A DNA stretch of 58,299 nt from Halothiobacillus sp. (GCF_028710545.1 NZ_JAQTTX010000013.1:1-58299); one strand, 5' to 3'; positions 1 through 9,115 are shown, counted from the stretch's first letter. A program made the numbers and translations. The notes: generated by a model not told the origin, from the sequence alone.

Positions 1-650
1 ACGCCGAGACCTGGACGCCGCTCAACGGCTCCGACCTGGCGATGAAGATCTACGGCTACAACTTCCAGTCCGAGGGGATGATCCGCTTCCAGCCGATCAC
101 CGGCGTGCAGTTCTCCGACATCAACCTTGACGAATACTCGGCCATCCCCCAGGGCACCGGCCTCGACTGGGAATACTCCACCGACGGCGGTGTGACCTGG
201 GACGCCATGGTTCCCGCCGAGGAGGAACGGCTGCCCAACCTCGCCACCCGGGTCCAGATCCGCGTGCGCCTGAGCAGCTCGCTTGCCAACGACACCCCGG
301 CCATCAACTTCCGGGACGTCAACCTGGTGGGCTACCTCAACAAGACCACCGGGGCCTACCTGACCCGCGAGAACGAGCTGACCCAGGGAGTGGAATCGAC
401 CAAGGCCTATGTGCAGATGCAAATCCCCAGCGGCACCACCCTGCAATGGTTCGCCAGCAACGACGGCGGCCAGACCTGGGAGGCGATGACCAACCAAGAC
501 ACCCGGCCCATCGACGAGAACTGGACCGAGTACACCCTGGTGCGCACCTTCACCGACAACACCGGCAACAAGGTCCGCTACAAGGCCGAGATGACCGGAA
601 CACCGCTGATCTACCCGCGCATCCATTCGCTGGGCGCGACCCTGAGCTAA
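1..650 (+). CDS. phage-type structural/tail-associated protein, 5' end outside window
   Basis: The reading frame is open from base 3, so the gene begins left of the window; the first internal Met is at 42. About 215 C-terminal residues are visible. They hold two similar segments of the form GT-x-L-x-W ... GG-x-TW-(D/E)-AM, at roughly residues 38-57 and 131-148 counted from Met 42. This suggests two tandem beta-rich carbohydrate-binding or fibre-like domains. The soluble, beta-rich, Thr/Asn-rich composition and the small phage-like gene that follows suggest a virion protein, perhaps of the DUF4815 type found in tail or baseplate modules. That family assignment is from memory of similar sequences and is not proven. 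The gene ends 12 bases before the next start, with a good AAGGAGG site between them. Confidence 0.6.
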   Translation, partial: AETWTPLNGSDLAMKIYGYNFQSEGMIRFQPITGVQFSDINLDEYSAIPQGTGLDWEYSTDGGVTWDAMVPAEEERLPNLATRVQIRVRLSSSLANDTPAINFRDVNLVGYLNKTTGAYLTRENELTQGVESTKAYVQMQIPSGTTLQWFASNDGGQTWEAMTNQDTRPIDENWTEYTLVRTFTDNTGNKVRYKAEMTGTPLIYPRIHSLGATLS

Positions 651-662
651 GGAGGCACGTCC

Positions 663-920
663 ATGATCGTTCGACGCAAAGGCGGACTGACCGAGTTCAT
701 CCCCACGCCGCAGGAGAAGCGCGACGGGCTGATCCGTGACCACGCCCTGGGCCTGCTGGAGAATCTTCACCAGCGCCTGGCGCGGCTGGAACGGGCATCA
801 AAGCTCCCGGCCGACGAAGCGGAGGCCTTCACGGCGCTGCTGGCGCGGATGCGGGCCGACGAGTCGCGCAACCTCGAGCTGCACGCCAGCCTGATCACCC
901 CTGATACCGCCTCCGGCTGA
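663..920 (+). CDS. small helical phage-type hypothetical protein
   Basis: This 85-residue protein is preceded by AAGGAGG at 650-656, seven bases before the ATG. It is mostly charged helix, with heptad-like Leu/Ala spacing around residues 28-70, and has no signal peptide or membrane segment. It is coupled to the structural gene upstream and followed by a 12-bp-stem hairpin that could end the transcript. I do not recognise a family. Small proteins of this kind are common between virion genes and host-modifying genes in prophages, but the function is unknown. Confidence 0.6.
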   Translation: MIVRRKGGLTEFIPTPQEKRDGLIRDHALGLLENLHQRLARLERASKLPADEAEAFTALLARMRADESRNLELHASLITPDTASG

Positions 921-943
921 CCGGCTCACTGCCACCGCCAACC

Positions 944-983
944 CAGAAACCCCGGATACGGCCAGCCCGTTCCGGGGTTTCTG
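944..983 (+). terminator. 12-bp stem hairpin after phage-type genes
   Basis: A perfect 12-bp inverted repeat (arms 944-955 and 972-983, 16-base loop) follows the small phage-type gene. No T-run follows, so it is either a weak or Rho-assisted terminator or another structured site. Confidence 0.5.
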
Positions 984-1169
984 CCGCCTGTGCGCCGCCC
1001 AATCCGGCCAAGTTCGCAAGTCATTGAAACTAAACGTGTTAAATGTCGGCTTCGGCTGTTCTTCTACTTGATTTGTGTCCGGAAAGAAGCATTCATTCAT
1101 GGTGTAAGCGGAGGCTAAAAAGCCTTGCCCGACAAGGACTTAGAAGCGCCATGAACGACGGAGGCACGC

Positions 1170-2129
1170 ATGAACCTGAAAGAGATCCACTACGGGATCG
1201 AGATCGAGACCGTAAAACGCACCCGGGAGCAGATCGCCTGGGCCATTCACTCGGTGGTGGGCGGCACGGTCCGCCATGTCGGTATCCCCAGCAGCTATGA
1301 CCCCTGGGAGGTCGAGGACCTGCGCGGCCGCGTCTGGAAGGTGGTGGGGGACGCCTCCCTGACCAGCGTCCCGGCCCATCTGCGGGCCGAGGTGGTCAGC
1401 CCGGTGCTCGGGTACGACGACATCCCGCAACTGCAGGAGGCGGTCCGGGCCATCCGCCGCGCCGGTGGCAAGATCAACAGCCAGTGCGGCATCCACATCC
1501 ATATCGACGCCGCGCCCTTCGACGGCAGGCACCTGGGTAACCTGGCCAAGATCATCTACAAGCAGGAACCGCTGATCCTCCACGCCCTCGGCATCAGCCG
1601 CGACCGGCTCAACCGCTACACCCGACCGGTCAGCGACGAGCTGATCCAGCGCATCGAACAGCATCGCCCCCGCACCAAGGACCAGCTCAACCGCATCTGG
1701 TACGGCTACCACAACCGCCAGCCCCAGCACTACGACAACAGCCGCTACCACGGGGTCAACCTGCACAACGTCTGGTACCGGGGCACGGTGGAGTTCCGCT
1801 GGTTCGAGGCGACCCTCCACGCGGGGCGGATCAAGGCCTACCTGCAATTCTGCCTCGCCGTCGCCGCCAAGGCGCTCAACGGGCGGGCCGCCTCCAGCCG
1901 CAAGCGGGACTTCGACCCACAAAGCGCCAAGTACGACTTCCGGGTCTTCCTGCTCCACCTCGGCCTGATCGGCGACGAGTTCAAGACCGCCCGCAAGCAT
2001 CTGATGGCCAACATGCCCGGCGACGCCGCCTTCAAGAACGGACGGCCCAAACCGGAGGAGGTCCTTCCGGACGAAACAACCACCACTCTCACCAACGAGG
2101 CCGGGCAAGTTCCCGGCCTCACTGTTTAA
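1170..2129 (+). CDS. amidoligase-family enzyme (COOH-NH2 ligase, glutamine-synthetase fold)
   Basis: The 319-residue protein matches the Amidoligase_2 pattern: an N-terminal 'YGIEIE' strand, an 'HIHID' segment near residue 110, and a '[11 protein letters not shown]' segment near residues 208-218. In this family the Glu and His residues bind metal and ATP, and the enzymes join a carboxylate to an amine. ATG 1170 follows GGAGG at 1159-1163. Downstream lie an unknown protein, a class II glutamine amidotransferase and a GGCT/AIG2-like protein, a combination described in phage and prophage amidoligase operons. The family assignment is strong. The substrate, which could be a peptide, a cell-wall amine or a phage protein, cannot be read from sequence. 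Confidence 0.85.
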   Translation: MNLKEIHYGIEIETVKRTREQIAWAIHSVVGGTVRHVGIPSSYDPWEVEDLRGRVWKVVGDASLTSVPAHLRAEVVSPVLGYDDIPQLQEAVRAIRRAGGKINSQCGIHIHIDAAPFDGRHLGNLAKIIYKQEPLILHALGISRDRLNRYTRPVSDELIQRIEQHRPRTKDQLNRIWYGYHNRQPQHYDNSRYHGVNLHNVWYRGTVEFRWFEATLHAGRIKAYLQFCLAVAAKALNGRAASSRKRDFDPQSAKYDFRVFLLHLGLIGDEFKTARKHLMANMPGDAAFKNGRPKPEEVLPDETTTTLTNEAGQVPGLTV

Positions 2130-2140
2130 GGAGGTGCCCC

Positions 2141-2662
2141 ATGAAGATTCTGATCCGCTCCACCACGCTGAACGGCGAACCGATCCCCGGCAGCGGGGAA
2201 ACCCTGCAGGCCGCCGACTGCCTCGAAGTTATCGAGCTGATGCGCGGCCAGACGCCGTTTACCGCCAGCCGAGCGCCCCGGGACTACATGACCGAAGTGC
2301 TTTCCGGCATCGAAGGCGGGCCGCCCCAACCGTTGCCGGAGGATGCCGCCGCTGCGGCCGCCGAGTTTCTGACCCGTCTGGCGCGGCACGGCCTGATCGA
2401 GTTTCTGCCCGACGACAAGGCCAGCGATCCCTGGCCGGAGCGCTTCCTCGAAGCCCTGGAGACGGTGCGTCTCTCCGGACTCACCAACATGCTCGACCAC
2501 CCGGAGGTGACCCGCCTGACCGCCGAGATGGGCTACCCGGAGGTGGCCGAGTGGCTGGCGGACCACCGGCGCGAATACGCGGCCTTTGTTCTCGAAGGGA
2601 CGAGACCGCTCGGTAAGAACTTCGGCGGCAAGGAGGACCCGGCTCCATGTGCGGACAAGTAG
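2141..2662 (+). CDS. hypothetical protein of the amidoligase cluster
   Basis: This 173-residue acidic soluble protein starts at 2141 with AAGGAGGTG 11-13 bases upstream. It begins with a short beta-like segment (MKILIRSTTLNGEPI), has an Ala-rich helix around residues 65-85, and continues as amphipathic helices. The last 16 bases overlap the start of the glutamine amidotransferase gene, so the two are probably translationally coupled. I do not recognise a family. Its fixed place between amidoligase and amidotransferase suggests a partner or substrate-carrier role, but that is inference only. Confidence 0.65.
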   Translation: MKILIRSTTLNGEPIPGSGETLQAADCLEVIELMRGQTPFTASRAPRDYMTEVLSGIEGGPPQPLPEDAAAAAAEFLTRLARHGLIEFLPDDKASDPWPERFLEALETVRLSGLTNMLDHPEVTRLTAEMGYPEVAEWLADHRREYAAFVLEGTRPLGKNFGGKEDPAPCADK

Positions 2663-3444
2663 GCATCATCTTCGGCCGCAAGCGCAGACGGCCCGACGAG
2701 CGGGATTACCTGTGCGAGGTATTCATCCGCATGCTGCTGCACAGCGAGGAACGCGGCCCACACGCCTCCGGTCTGGCCTGGCTCAAGACCGACGGCAGCC
2801 ACCGCATCTTCAAGCGGCCGATGCGGGCGCACGAGCTGGTCTACGAGAAGCCGTTCCAGGAGCTGCTCGGGCAGGTCGACAACGAGACCACCATCCTCAT
2901 GGGCCACACCCGCTGGCGCACCCGGGGCAATGAGTTCAACAACCGCAACAACCATCCCATCCGGGCCGGGATCGTCATCGGCACTCACAACGGCACCATC
3001 TACAACGCCGATTATCTGTTCCGCCGTCTCGGGCTGCCGCGCTACGCCGAGGTGGACAGCGAACTGATATTCCGCCTGGCCGACCGCTTCGCGCCTGAAG
3101 GCCCCATCGACCAGGAGGGGCTGAAGAAGGCGCTTGCCCTCTGTCGCGGCCAGATGAGCGCCGTGCTGGCCTCGCGACTCGACCCCGGCACCATCACCGT
3201 GCTCAAGGGCAACAAGCCGCTCTGCCTGCGCATCCACCGCCAGCATCGGGTGGTGCTCTACGCCTCGGACGACGCCTTTATCGACTTTGCCGTGGACAAC
3301 GAGAAGGGCTGGCGCGAGCTGGAGGTGCCGCCCATGACCATGCTCACCATCCGCCACGAGGATGTGCGGGCCATCGACAACAGCGAATTCCGCTTCATAC
3401 CCCAGGAGCGCAAAGGGACACTGCCCGAAGGAGTGAATGCATGA
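2647..3444 (+). CDS. class II glutamine amidotransferase domain protein
   Basis: The 265-residue protein begins MCG, placing a catalytic Cys at position 2 after Met removal, as in Ntn-hydrolase amidotransferases. Family motifs follow in order: 'GHTRWRTRGN' (about residues 88-97), 'NNHPI' and 'GTHNGTIYN'. Such domains hydrolyse glutamine and deliver ammonia. No synthetase domain is fused, so the partner is presumably the amidoligase encoded just upstream. The gene overlaps the previous one by 16 bases and the next by 4 (ATGA), consistent with a coupled operon. The start is fixed by the required N-terminal Cys. Confidence 0.85.
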   Translation: MCGQVGIIFGRKRRRPDERDYLCEVFIRMLLHSEERGPHASGLAWLKTDGSHRIFKRPMRAHELVYEKPFQELLGQVDNETTILMGHTRWRTRGNEFNNRNNHPIRAGIVIGTHNGTIYNADYLFRRLGLPRYAEVDSELIFRLADRFAPEGPIDQEGLKKALALCRGQMSAVLASRLDPGTITVLKGNKPLCLRIHRQHRVVLYASDDAFIDFAVDNEKGWRELEVPPMTMLTIRHEDVRAIDNSEFRFIPQERKGTLPEGVNA

Positions 3445-3968
3445 ACAATGGAGACAGCGCGAAGCTGAACACAAACCCGGAAGACAGACCCGAGACCATC
3501 CTCCGGCTCTTCGTCTACGGCACCCTGAAACGGGGCTACTGGAACCATCAACGCTTCTGCGCCCAGGCCCGCAGCATCGAACCGGCCGTGGTCTGGGGCA
3601 GGCTCTACCATCTCCACGCCGGGTTCCCGGCCCTCGAAGTGCCGGAAGGCCTGATCCTGGCCCGGGCCACCGCCGATCCGTTGGCCGACGCCCGCAGACA
3701 GCAGGAGATCGACATACCACGTTTCGGCCGTCCGACCGGTGACTGGGATCTGATCCACGGGGAGCTGGTGACCTTCACCGACCCGCAACGCGACCTGCCG
3801 CCCATCGACCGGCTGGAAGGCTTTCGGCCCGGTGGGCACAGCATGTATCAGCGGGTGATGGTGGCGGTGCTGTCTGGGCGCACCTCGATTCCAGCCTGGA
3901 CCTACTGGATGCCCCGCATTGACACCGGGATCAGGCTCGGATCAGGCGTATGGCATCGACCTTGTTAG
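3441..3968 (+). CDS. gamma-glutamylcyclotransferase/AIG2-like protein
   Basis: The 175-residue protein has the GGCT signature YGTLKRG at residues 26-32 and the expected catalytic Glu in 'RLEGF' (E126). Members of this fold cyclise gamma-glutamyl amines to 5-oxoproline and free amine. Next to an amidoligase it could remove or proofread gamma-glutamyl linkages. Translation is coupled to the amidotransferase by an ATGA overlap. No terminator is evident before the BREX promoter 31 bases downstream. Confidence 0.8.
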   Translation: MNNGDSAKLNTNPEDRPETILRLFVYGTLKRGYWNHQRFCAQARSIEPAVVWGRLYHLHAGFPALEVPEGLILARATADPLADARRQQEIDIPRFGRPTGDWDLIHGELVTFTDPQRDLPPIDRLEGFRPGGHSMYQRVMVAVLSGRTSIPAWTYWMPRIDTGIRLGSGVWHRPC

Positions 3969-3999
3969 CAAATAATCGGCTTTAATCGGTAAAGATCGT

Positions 4000-4027
4000 T
4001 TGACATCCGACGGCCAATTCGTATATT
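4000..4027 (+). promoter_or_regulatory. sigma70-type promoter of the BREX operon
   Basis: A perfect -35 TTGACA (4000-4005) and a -10 TATATT (4022-4027) are separated by 16 bases, about 100 bases upstream of the first gene. No other equally good promoter was noticed until the fic region, so this may drive much of the 25-kb cluster. The leader (4028-4125) contains short inverted repeats such as CGCC-x4-GGCG near 4075, but no clear riboswitch. Confidence 0.7.
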
Positions 4028-4125
4028 TTCAAGTGATTTGATTGGGAGAACTCCGTCTGTTTTCCCTTACTTCGCCTCTGGCGAGCGCATGGCTTAACCC
4101 CAATCGCCCACGAGGAGCTTGAGAA

Positions 4126-4329
4126 ATGGCCGAGATGGAAGACCGCTGGTTATCGATAAGTGAGATCTGCAAGTACCTCGGGGTCAGCAATGACACCGTG
4201 TACAAGTGGATTGATAAACATGAAATGCCCGCGCATCGCATGGGCCGCCTCTGGAAGTTCAAGAAGGATGAGGTGGACGAATGGGTGAAGGCCGGTGGCG
4301 CTGCCGAACACTATAAAAAGGAATCCTGA
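4126..4329 (+). CDS. small excisionase-type helix-turn-helix DNA-binding protein
   Basis: This 67-residue protein has the MerR/excisionase-like pattern: 'LSISEICKYLGVSNDTVYKW' is the HTH, and 'MGRLWKFKKDEVDEW' is the wing and following helix. GAGGAG at 4112-4117 supports ATG 4126. It is the first gene after the promoter and sits six bases before brxA, so it is likely a transcriptional regulator of the cluster. Many BREX loci instead carry a larger WYL-type regulator (BrxR). Excisionase-like activity is possible but no integrase is present in the window. Confidence 0.8.
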   Translation: MAEMEDRWLSISEICKYLGVSNDTVYKWIDKHEMPAHRMGRLWKFKKDEVDEWVKAGGAAEHYKKES

Positions 4330-4335
4330 CCAAGA

Positions 4336-4947
4336 ATGAGTAACGATAGGTACAGCATGTCATTTACAACGGGCAGTCTTTTTCACCGTGAATCGGTGGA
4401 GCTGGCCGCGCTGTATCTTGATCTTGGCGACTGGAACGCTGTTCGAGACAAAGTCATCGCAGAAAACTTACTACAGACCAGAACGCTGAATACGCTCAAA
4501 CGTGTCTGCCGCGAGGTCATCTCTCGGCTTAGAACGCTGAGCCCAGGCGAACTTGAATTCCTTGTTGAGGGCAGCCACCAAGAGCAGGCCTATCTCCTGT
4601 GGCTCGCCGTTTGCCGCCGGTACAGATTCATCGCTGATTTTGCCGTCGAAGTGCTTCGGGAGCGCTACATCACATTGAAAAGCGATCTGACCCACGAGGA
4701 TTTTGATTCCTTCTTCAACCGGAAATCCGAGTGGCATTTGGAACTGGATGAGATCACCCCGGCGACACGAGGCAAATTGCGGCAGGTCCTGTTCAAGATG
4801 CTTCGCGAGGCCGATCTCCTAACGGCCAACAACATGATCCACGCTGCCATGCTCAGTCCAAGACTGTTGGAACTGTTTCATCAAGGCAGCCGCAGGGATG
4901 TTTTGTACTTCCCTGTATTTGAATCAGAACTGAAGGGGATGGCGTAG
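4336..4947 (+). CDS. brxA: BrxA, BREX protein (DUF1819)
   Basis: The 203-residue all-helical protein has the length and pattern of the DUF1819/BrxA family, beginning near the 'MSFTTGSLFHRESVELAALY' segment. BrxA proteins of type I BREX are small basic-to-neutral DNA-binding proteins required in many systems. The gene starts seven bases after the HTH gene, and its TAG stop overlaps the GTG start of brxB by one base. Position as first core gene before brxB and brxC matches type I order. Family call is firm; the molecular role is known only in outline. Confidence 0.9.
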   Translation: MSNDRYSMSFTTGSLFHRESVELAALYLDLGDWNAVRDKVIAENLLQTRTLNTLKRVCREVISRLRTLSPGELEFLVEGSHQEQAYLLWLAVCRRYRFIADFAVEVLRERYITLKSDLTHEDFDSFFNRKSEWHLELDEITPATRGKLRQVLFKMLREADLLTANNMIHAAMLSPRLLELFHQGSRRDVLYFPVFESELKGMA

Positions 4948-5558
4948 TGACAGCAGATATAGCCAGAAAGCCAATGCAGGACAGATTTCAGCATCTCTTT
5001 GCTGTGATCTCAGGCCAGCGTTTTCTCAACAAGCAAGGTCTCGGTAACGAGGTTCCATTTTTCATCTGCCCCTTCAAGCCGGAAGAGTCTGTTGAAATGG
5101 AGCGGCTCCAGCGTCAGCTGGTCAATCGCCTTGAGCAGGCTGGTGTTCGGATTCTGGAGATCAATCTGTACGACCTTTCGATAGAAATCCTCAAAGAACG
5201 TGACATCTGGGACCAGATTGTCGAGATGGAGGATTCTGTCTCCAAAGAGCAGCTCAAAGAGTTATTGCAAGGCGTGCTAGACCCCGAAGCGCATCTTGTT
5301 CCGGCCATTGCGGCCAAGCTGGCAAGCACGGATTTCGAGGTTCTTTTTCTGTCCGGCGTTGGCGAGGTGTTCCCCTACATCCGCTCGCACAACGTTTTGA
5401 ACAATTTGCAGAGCACGGCGAAAGAAAAGCCGACCGTCATGTTTTTCCCGGGAGCCTACACCCACTCCCTGGAGTCCGGAGCATCGCTCGATCTCTTCGG
5501 AAGGCTGCATGACGACAAGTACTACCGGGCGTTCAACATCTTTCACTGCGAAGCATAA
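4947..5558 (+). CDS. brxB: BrxB, BREX protein (DUF1788)
   Basis: The 203-residue protein matches DUF1788/BrxB: an N-terminal 'MQDRFQHLFAVISGQRFLNKQGLGNE' region, an internal 'VLFLSGVGEVFPYIRSHNVLNNL' strand-helix and a C-terminal 'VMFFPGAYTH' motif. The likely start is GTG 4947, overlapping the brxA stop, with AAGGGG upstream at 4933-4938. BrxB is a core component of type I BREX and has been reported to associate with BrxC and PglZ. The C-terminal 'YYRAFNI' ending is typical of the family. Confidence 0.9.
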   Translation: MTADIARKPMQDRFQHLFAVISGQRFLNKQGLGNEVPFFICPFKPEESVEMERLQRQLVNRLEQAGVRILEINLYDLSIEILKERDIWDQIVEMEDSVSKEQLKELLQGVLDPEAHLVPAIAAKLASTDFEVLFLSGVGEVFPYIRSHNVLNNLQSTAKEKPTVMFFPGAYTHSLESGASLDLFGRLHDDKYYRAFNIFHCEA

Positions 5559-5572
5559 ACGAGGGAAGCGTG

Positions 5573-8500
5573 ATGACTCTTAAGACCATTTTTAACAAGC
5601 CAGTTGACCGCCCGATTGAAGGGGTCATCAAAGCTGACGATGAAGCCAGCCTTCGCCTCGAAATTGAAGAATACGTACTGACCAACGAAGTCGAGAAGCG
5701 GCTTGAATCCTTTCTGGACGCCTACAACAACTATGAAGGTGCCAATGGTGTTTGGGTTTCCGGCTTCTTCGGTTCAGGTAAATCCCACCTGTTGAAGATG
5801 CTGGCGCTCTTGCTCGAAAACCGGCAGATCGACGGGGCCTCCGCACTTGACTTGTTCCTGCCCAAGTGTGGCGACAACGAAATCCTGCGCGGTGATCTCA
5901 AACGAGCCGTCGCCATTCCGTCGAAAAGCATTCTGTTCAACATCGACCAGAAAGCGGACGTCATCAGCAAGACCCAGATCGATGCGCTCCTCGCTGTCTT
6001 CGTCAAGGTCTTTGACGAGATGTGCGGTTACTACGGCAAGCAGGGACACATCGCCCAGTTCGAGCGCGATCTCGACAGCCGTGGCCTCTATGAGCAGTTC
6101 AAATCAGCCTATGAATCCACTGCGGGCAGAACATGGCAGAAGGGCCGCGAGCAGGCGCTGCTGGAGGCGAAAAACATTGCCAAAGCCTATGCCCAGGCAA
6201 CCGGTGGTGACGAGACATCGGCCATGGGGATACTCGATAAATACCGCAGCCAGTACCGCGTCTCCATCGAAGATTTTGCCGAACAGGTGCATGCGTATAT
6301 CGAGCGGCAATCGCCTGATTTCCGTCTGAACTTCTTTGTTGATGAGGTCGGTCAGTACATCGCTGAAAACGTCAAGCTGATGACCAACCTCCAGACCATC
6401 GCCGAGAGCATGGCCACCAAATGCCGGGGCCGCGCATGGGTCATCGTGACCGCCCAGGAGGACATGGGAACGGTTGTCGGCGAGATGGGCAAGCAGCAAG
6501 GCAACGACTTCTCGAAGATCCAGGCGCGGTTCGCCAACCGCATGAAGCTGACCAGCGCCGACGTGGCGGAGGTTATCCAGAAGCGTCTGCTCATGAAAAC
6601 CGAAGAAGGCGTTCGCCTGCTCTCGGACATTTATCACGCGCAGTCCAACAATTTTAAGACCCTGTTCGACTTTGCCGACGGCTCGCAAACCTACCGGAAC
6701 TATCAGGATCGGGATCACTTCATTCACAGCTATCCGTTCATTCCGTACCAGTTCGCGCTGTTCCAGTCGGTCATTCAGAACTTGTCGCAGCATAACGCCT
6801 TTGAGGGCAAGCACAGCTCGGTGGGCGAACGCTCCATGCTGGGTGTATTCCAGCAGGTGGCGATCCAGATCGGGGATCATGAAATCGGTCAACTGGCGAC
6901 CTTCGACCTGATGTTCGAGGGCATTCGCACCGCGCTGAAGTCCAACATTCAACGAGCCATCATCCAGGCCGAAAACCATCTGGATGGCCCCTTCGCGATC
7001 CGGCTGTTGAAAACGCTCTTCCTGGTCAAATACGTCAAGGAATTCAAGCCGACTCTTCGCAACCTGTGCGTCCTGATGCTGGACGGCTTCAATCAGGATC
7101 TGCCCGCGCTGAGAAAACGTGTCGAAGAAGCCCTCAGTCTCCTGGAACAGCAGACCTATGTGCAGCGCAATGGCGAGCTTTACGAATACCTCACCGACGA
7201 GGAAAAAGACGTCGAGCAGGAAATCAAAAACACCGAGGTGGAGTCGTCAGACGTTGCCGCCGAGCTTGAGAAGATCGTATTCGACCACGTCATCAAGCAT
7301 CGGAAGATCCGCTATGACGAGAATGGCCAGGACTACCCGTTCTCCAGAAAACTCGATGATCGGCTGCACGGGCGGGAATACGAGCTGGCCATTCATGTCA
7401 TCAGCCCGTTTCATGAAAACGCCGAAAGCGAGTCCATCCTGCGGATGCAGAGCATGGGCCGGGACGAACTGCTCGTCCTGATGCCTGCGGACGAGCGCCT
7501 CGTTCGCGACATCCTCATGTACAAGCGGACGGAGAAATACATCCGTCAAAACATCTCGATCACCCAGCAGGAGGCGGTGAAGCGCATCCTGACCGACAAG
7601 GGCTTCCAGAACCGGGAACGGTATGCCGAGCTTCAGCAGAGAGTTCAAAGCCTGATGGGCAAGGCCAAGCTGTTCGTGGCAGGTGCCGACATCGAGATCG
7701 GTTCCGAGGATGCGCAGACCCGGGTGCTGCGCGGATTCCACGAACTCATCTCCCGCGCCTATCCGAACCTTCGCATGCTGCGCGGCATCACCTACACCGA
7801 GAACGACATCGCCAAATGCCTCAAGCATTCACAGCAGGGGCTGTTCGGCAACGACGCCACCTCCCTGGCCGAGTCCGAGCAGGAACTTTTGGCGTTTATT
7901 CAGAGCAACAATCGGGGTGGCGTGCGTACCACGCTGAAGAACCTGCTGGAGAAATTCGAGCGCAAACCCTATGGCTGGTACTACGCCGCCGTGCTTTGCA
8001 CCCTGGCCAACCTCTGCGCTCGCGGCAAGGTCGAGGTTCGCACCGACGGCAACCTGCTGGAAGAGGACGAGCTGGAACGGGCGCTACGCAACACCCATGG
8101 CCACGGCAATGTGGTGCTGGAACCCCAGGTCGAATTTACCGCATCGCAGGTCCGCGCCCTCAAGGAGTTCTTTGAGGACTTCTTCGATGCCCCGCCCCGC
8201 TCCAGTGAAGCGAAGGCGCTCGGCAAGGAAACCGGCACCGCACTTCAGGAGCTCATGCATCAGCTCAACCCGTTGGCGGCCCAGGCATCCCAGTATCCGT
8301 TCCTGAATACGCTGACGCCGGTGCTTGAGAAGCTCAAGGAGCTGACCGGCAAGCCCTACACCTGGTATCTGACCGAACTCACCCGCCAGGAAAACGCGCT
8401 GCTCGATATGAAGGAAAGCGTCATCGATCCTGTCCGCAAATTCATGAGCGGCCCGCAGAAAGGCATTTTCGATAACGCCCGCAAGTTCGTTCAAACCCAG

Positions 8501-9115
8501 GAGCCCAACTTCGCCTACATCGAAGGCGACGAAACCGCTCAGGTGGTCGCCAGCTTGACCGATCCGGAGTGCTTCAAGGGCAACCGCATGCAGCAGGTGA
8601 AGACGCAAGTCGAAACCCTGCAGGAGAAGGTCACGGCCCAGATCGAGGCCGAGATTGCCAAGGCCAAGGAGACGGTCGCCGCCCTTAAAGGCCGCCTCTG
8701 CGGCATGACTGAATTCAGCGCACTGAACGGCGAGCAGCAGGAGCAGATCACTCGTCCGTTCAACGAATTCGACTCAGGTATAGAGCGCCAAAAACTGATT
8801 GCCGTCATCCGCGACACCCTGCGCCGGTTCGAGGAAAGCGACTACCAGCGGCTGCTATCGCAGATGACATCCTGGGCGCAACCGGCGCCAACGGCCGAGC
8901 CGGAACCCGGTCAGACCGCCACCCCGGATGAAGGTGCGAAACCCATGCCACCCAAGGTTGCGGAGCCACGCATTGAGTATGTGCCCAGCCGCTCGGTGAA
9001 GGTCTCTTTCGACAAAGCCTGGCTGGCCGACGAGACCGACGTGGAACGTTACCTGGAATCCATGCGTGAGGCGCTGCTGGATGAAATCCGCAAAGGAAAA
9101 CGAATTCAAATTTAA
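5573..9115 (+). CDS. brxC: BrxC, large BREX ATPase
   Basis: The roughly 1180-residue protein carries a Walker A motif GFFGSGKS at residues 64-71, followed by 'HLLKMLALLL', typical of BrxC/PglY. 'FFVDEVGQYI' (about residue 250) is a probable Walker B. The rest is helical with a coiled-coil-like region near residues 1010-1060. BrxC is an essential AAA-type ATPase of the BREX methylation/exclusion complex. ATG 5573 is preferred to GTG 5570 because GAGGGA lies at 5561-5566. The stop (9113-9115) overlaps the ribosome-binding site of the inserted ATPase gene. In an uninterrupted type I locus pglX would come next. Confidence 0.92.
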   Translation: MTLKTIFNKPVDRPIEGVIKADDEASLRLEIEEYVLTNEVEKRLESFLDAYNNYEGANGVWVSGFFGSGKSHLLKMLALLLENRQIDGASALDLFLPKCGDNEILRGDLKRAVAIPSKSILFNIDQKADVISKTQIDALLAVFVKVFDEMCGYYGKQGHIAQFERDLDSRGLYEQFKSAYESTAGRTWQKGREQALLEAKNIAKAYAQATGGDETSAMGILDKYRSQYRVSIEDFAEQVHAYIERQSPDFRLNFFVDEVGQYIAENVKLMTNLQTIAESMATKCRGRAWVIVTAQEDMGTVVGEMGKQQGNDFSKIQARFANRMKLTSADVAEVIQKRLLMKTEEGVRLLSDIYHAQSNNFKTLFDFADGSQTYRNYQDRDHFIHSYPFIPYQFALFQSVIQNLSQHNAFEGKHSSVGERSMLGVFQQVAIQIGDHEIGQLATFDLMFEGIRTALKSNIQRAIIQAENHLDGPFAIRLLKTLFLVKYVKEFKPTLRNLCVLMLDGFNQDLPALRKRVEEALSLLEQQTYVQRNGELYEYLTDEEKDVEQEIKNTEVESSDVAAELEKIVFDHVIKHRKIRYDENGQDYPFSRKLDDRLHGREYELAIHVISPFHENAESESILRMQSMGRDELLVLMPADERLVRDILMYKRTEKYIRQNISITQQEAVKRILTDKGFQNRERYAELQQRVQSLMGKAKLFVAGADIEIGSEDAQTRVLRGFHELISRAYPNLRMLRGITYTENDIAKCLKHSQQGLFGNDATSLAESEQELLAFIQSNNRGGVRTTLKNLLEKFERKPYGWYYAAVLCTLANLCARGKVEVRTDGNLLEEDELERALRNTHGHGNVVLEPQVEFTASQVRALKEFFEDFFDAPPRSSEAKALGKETGTALQELMHQLNPLAAQASQYPFLNTLTPVLEKLKELTGKPYTWYLTELTRQENALLDMKESVIDPVRKFMSGPQKGIFDNARKFVQTQEPNFAYIEGDETAQVVASLTDPECFKGNRMQQVKTQVETLQEKVTAQIEAEIAKAKETVAALKGRLCGMTEFSALNGEQQEQITRPFNEFDSGIERQKLIAVIRDTLRRFEESDYQRLLSQMTSWAQPAPTAEPEPGQTATPDEGAKPMPPKVAEPRIEYVPSRSVKVSFDKAWLADETDVERYLESMREALLDEIRKGKRIQI

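Noticed and set aside
1140..2108. Long minus-strand frame opposite the amidoligase gene
   Set aside because: It is a mirror of GC-rich codon bias in the real plus-strand gene and has no family pattern; the same holds for long frames at 2533-3720, 6104-6979 and 13628-14683 on the minus strand.
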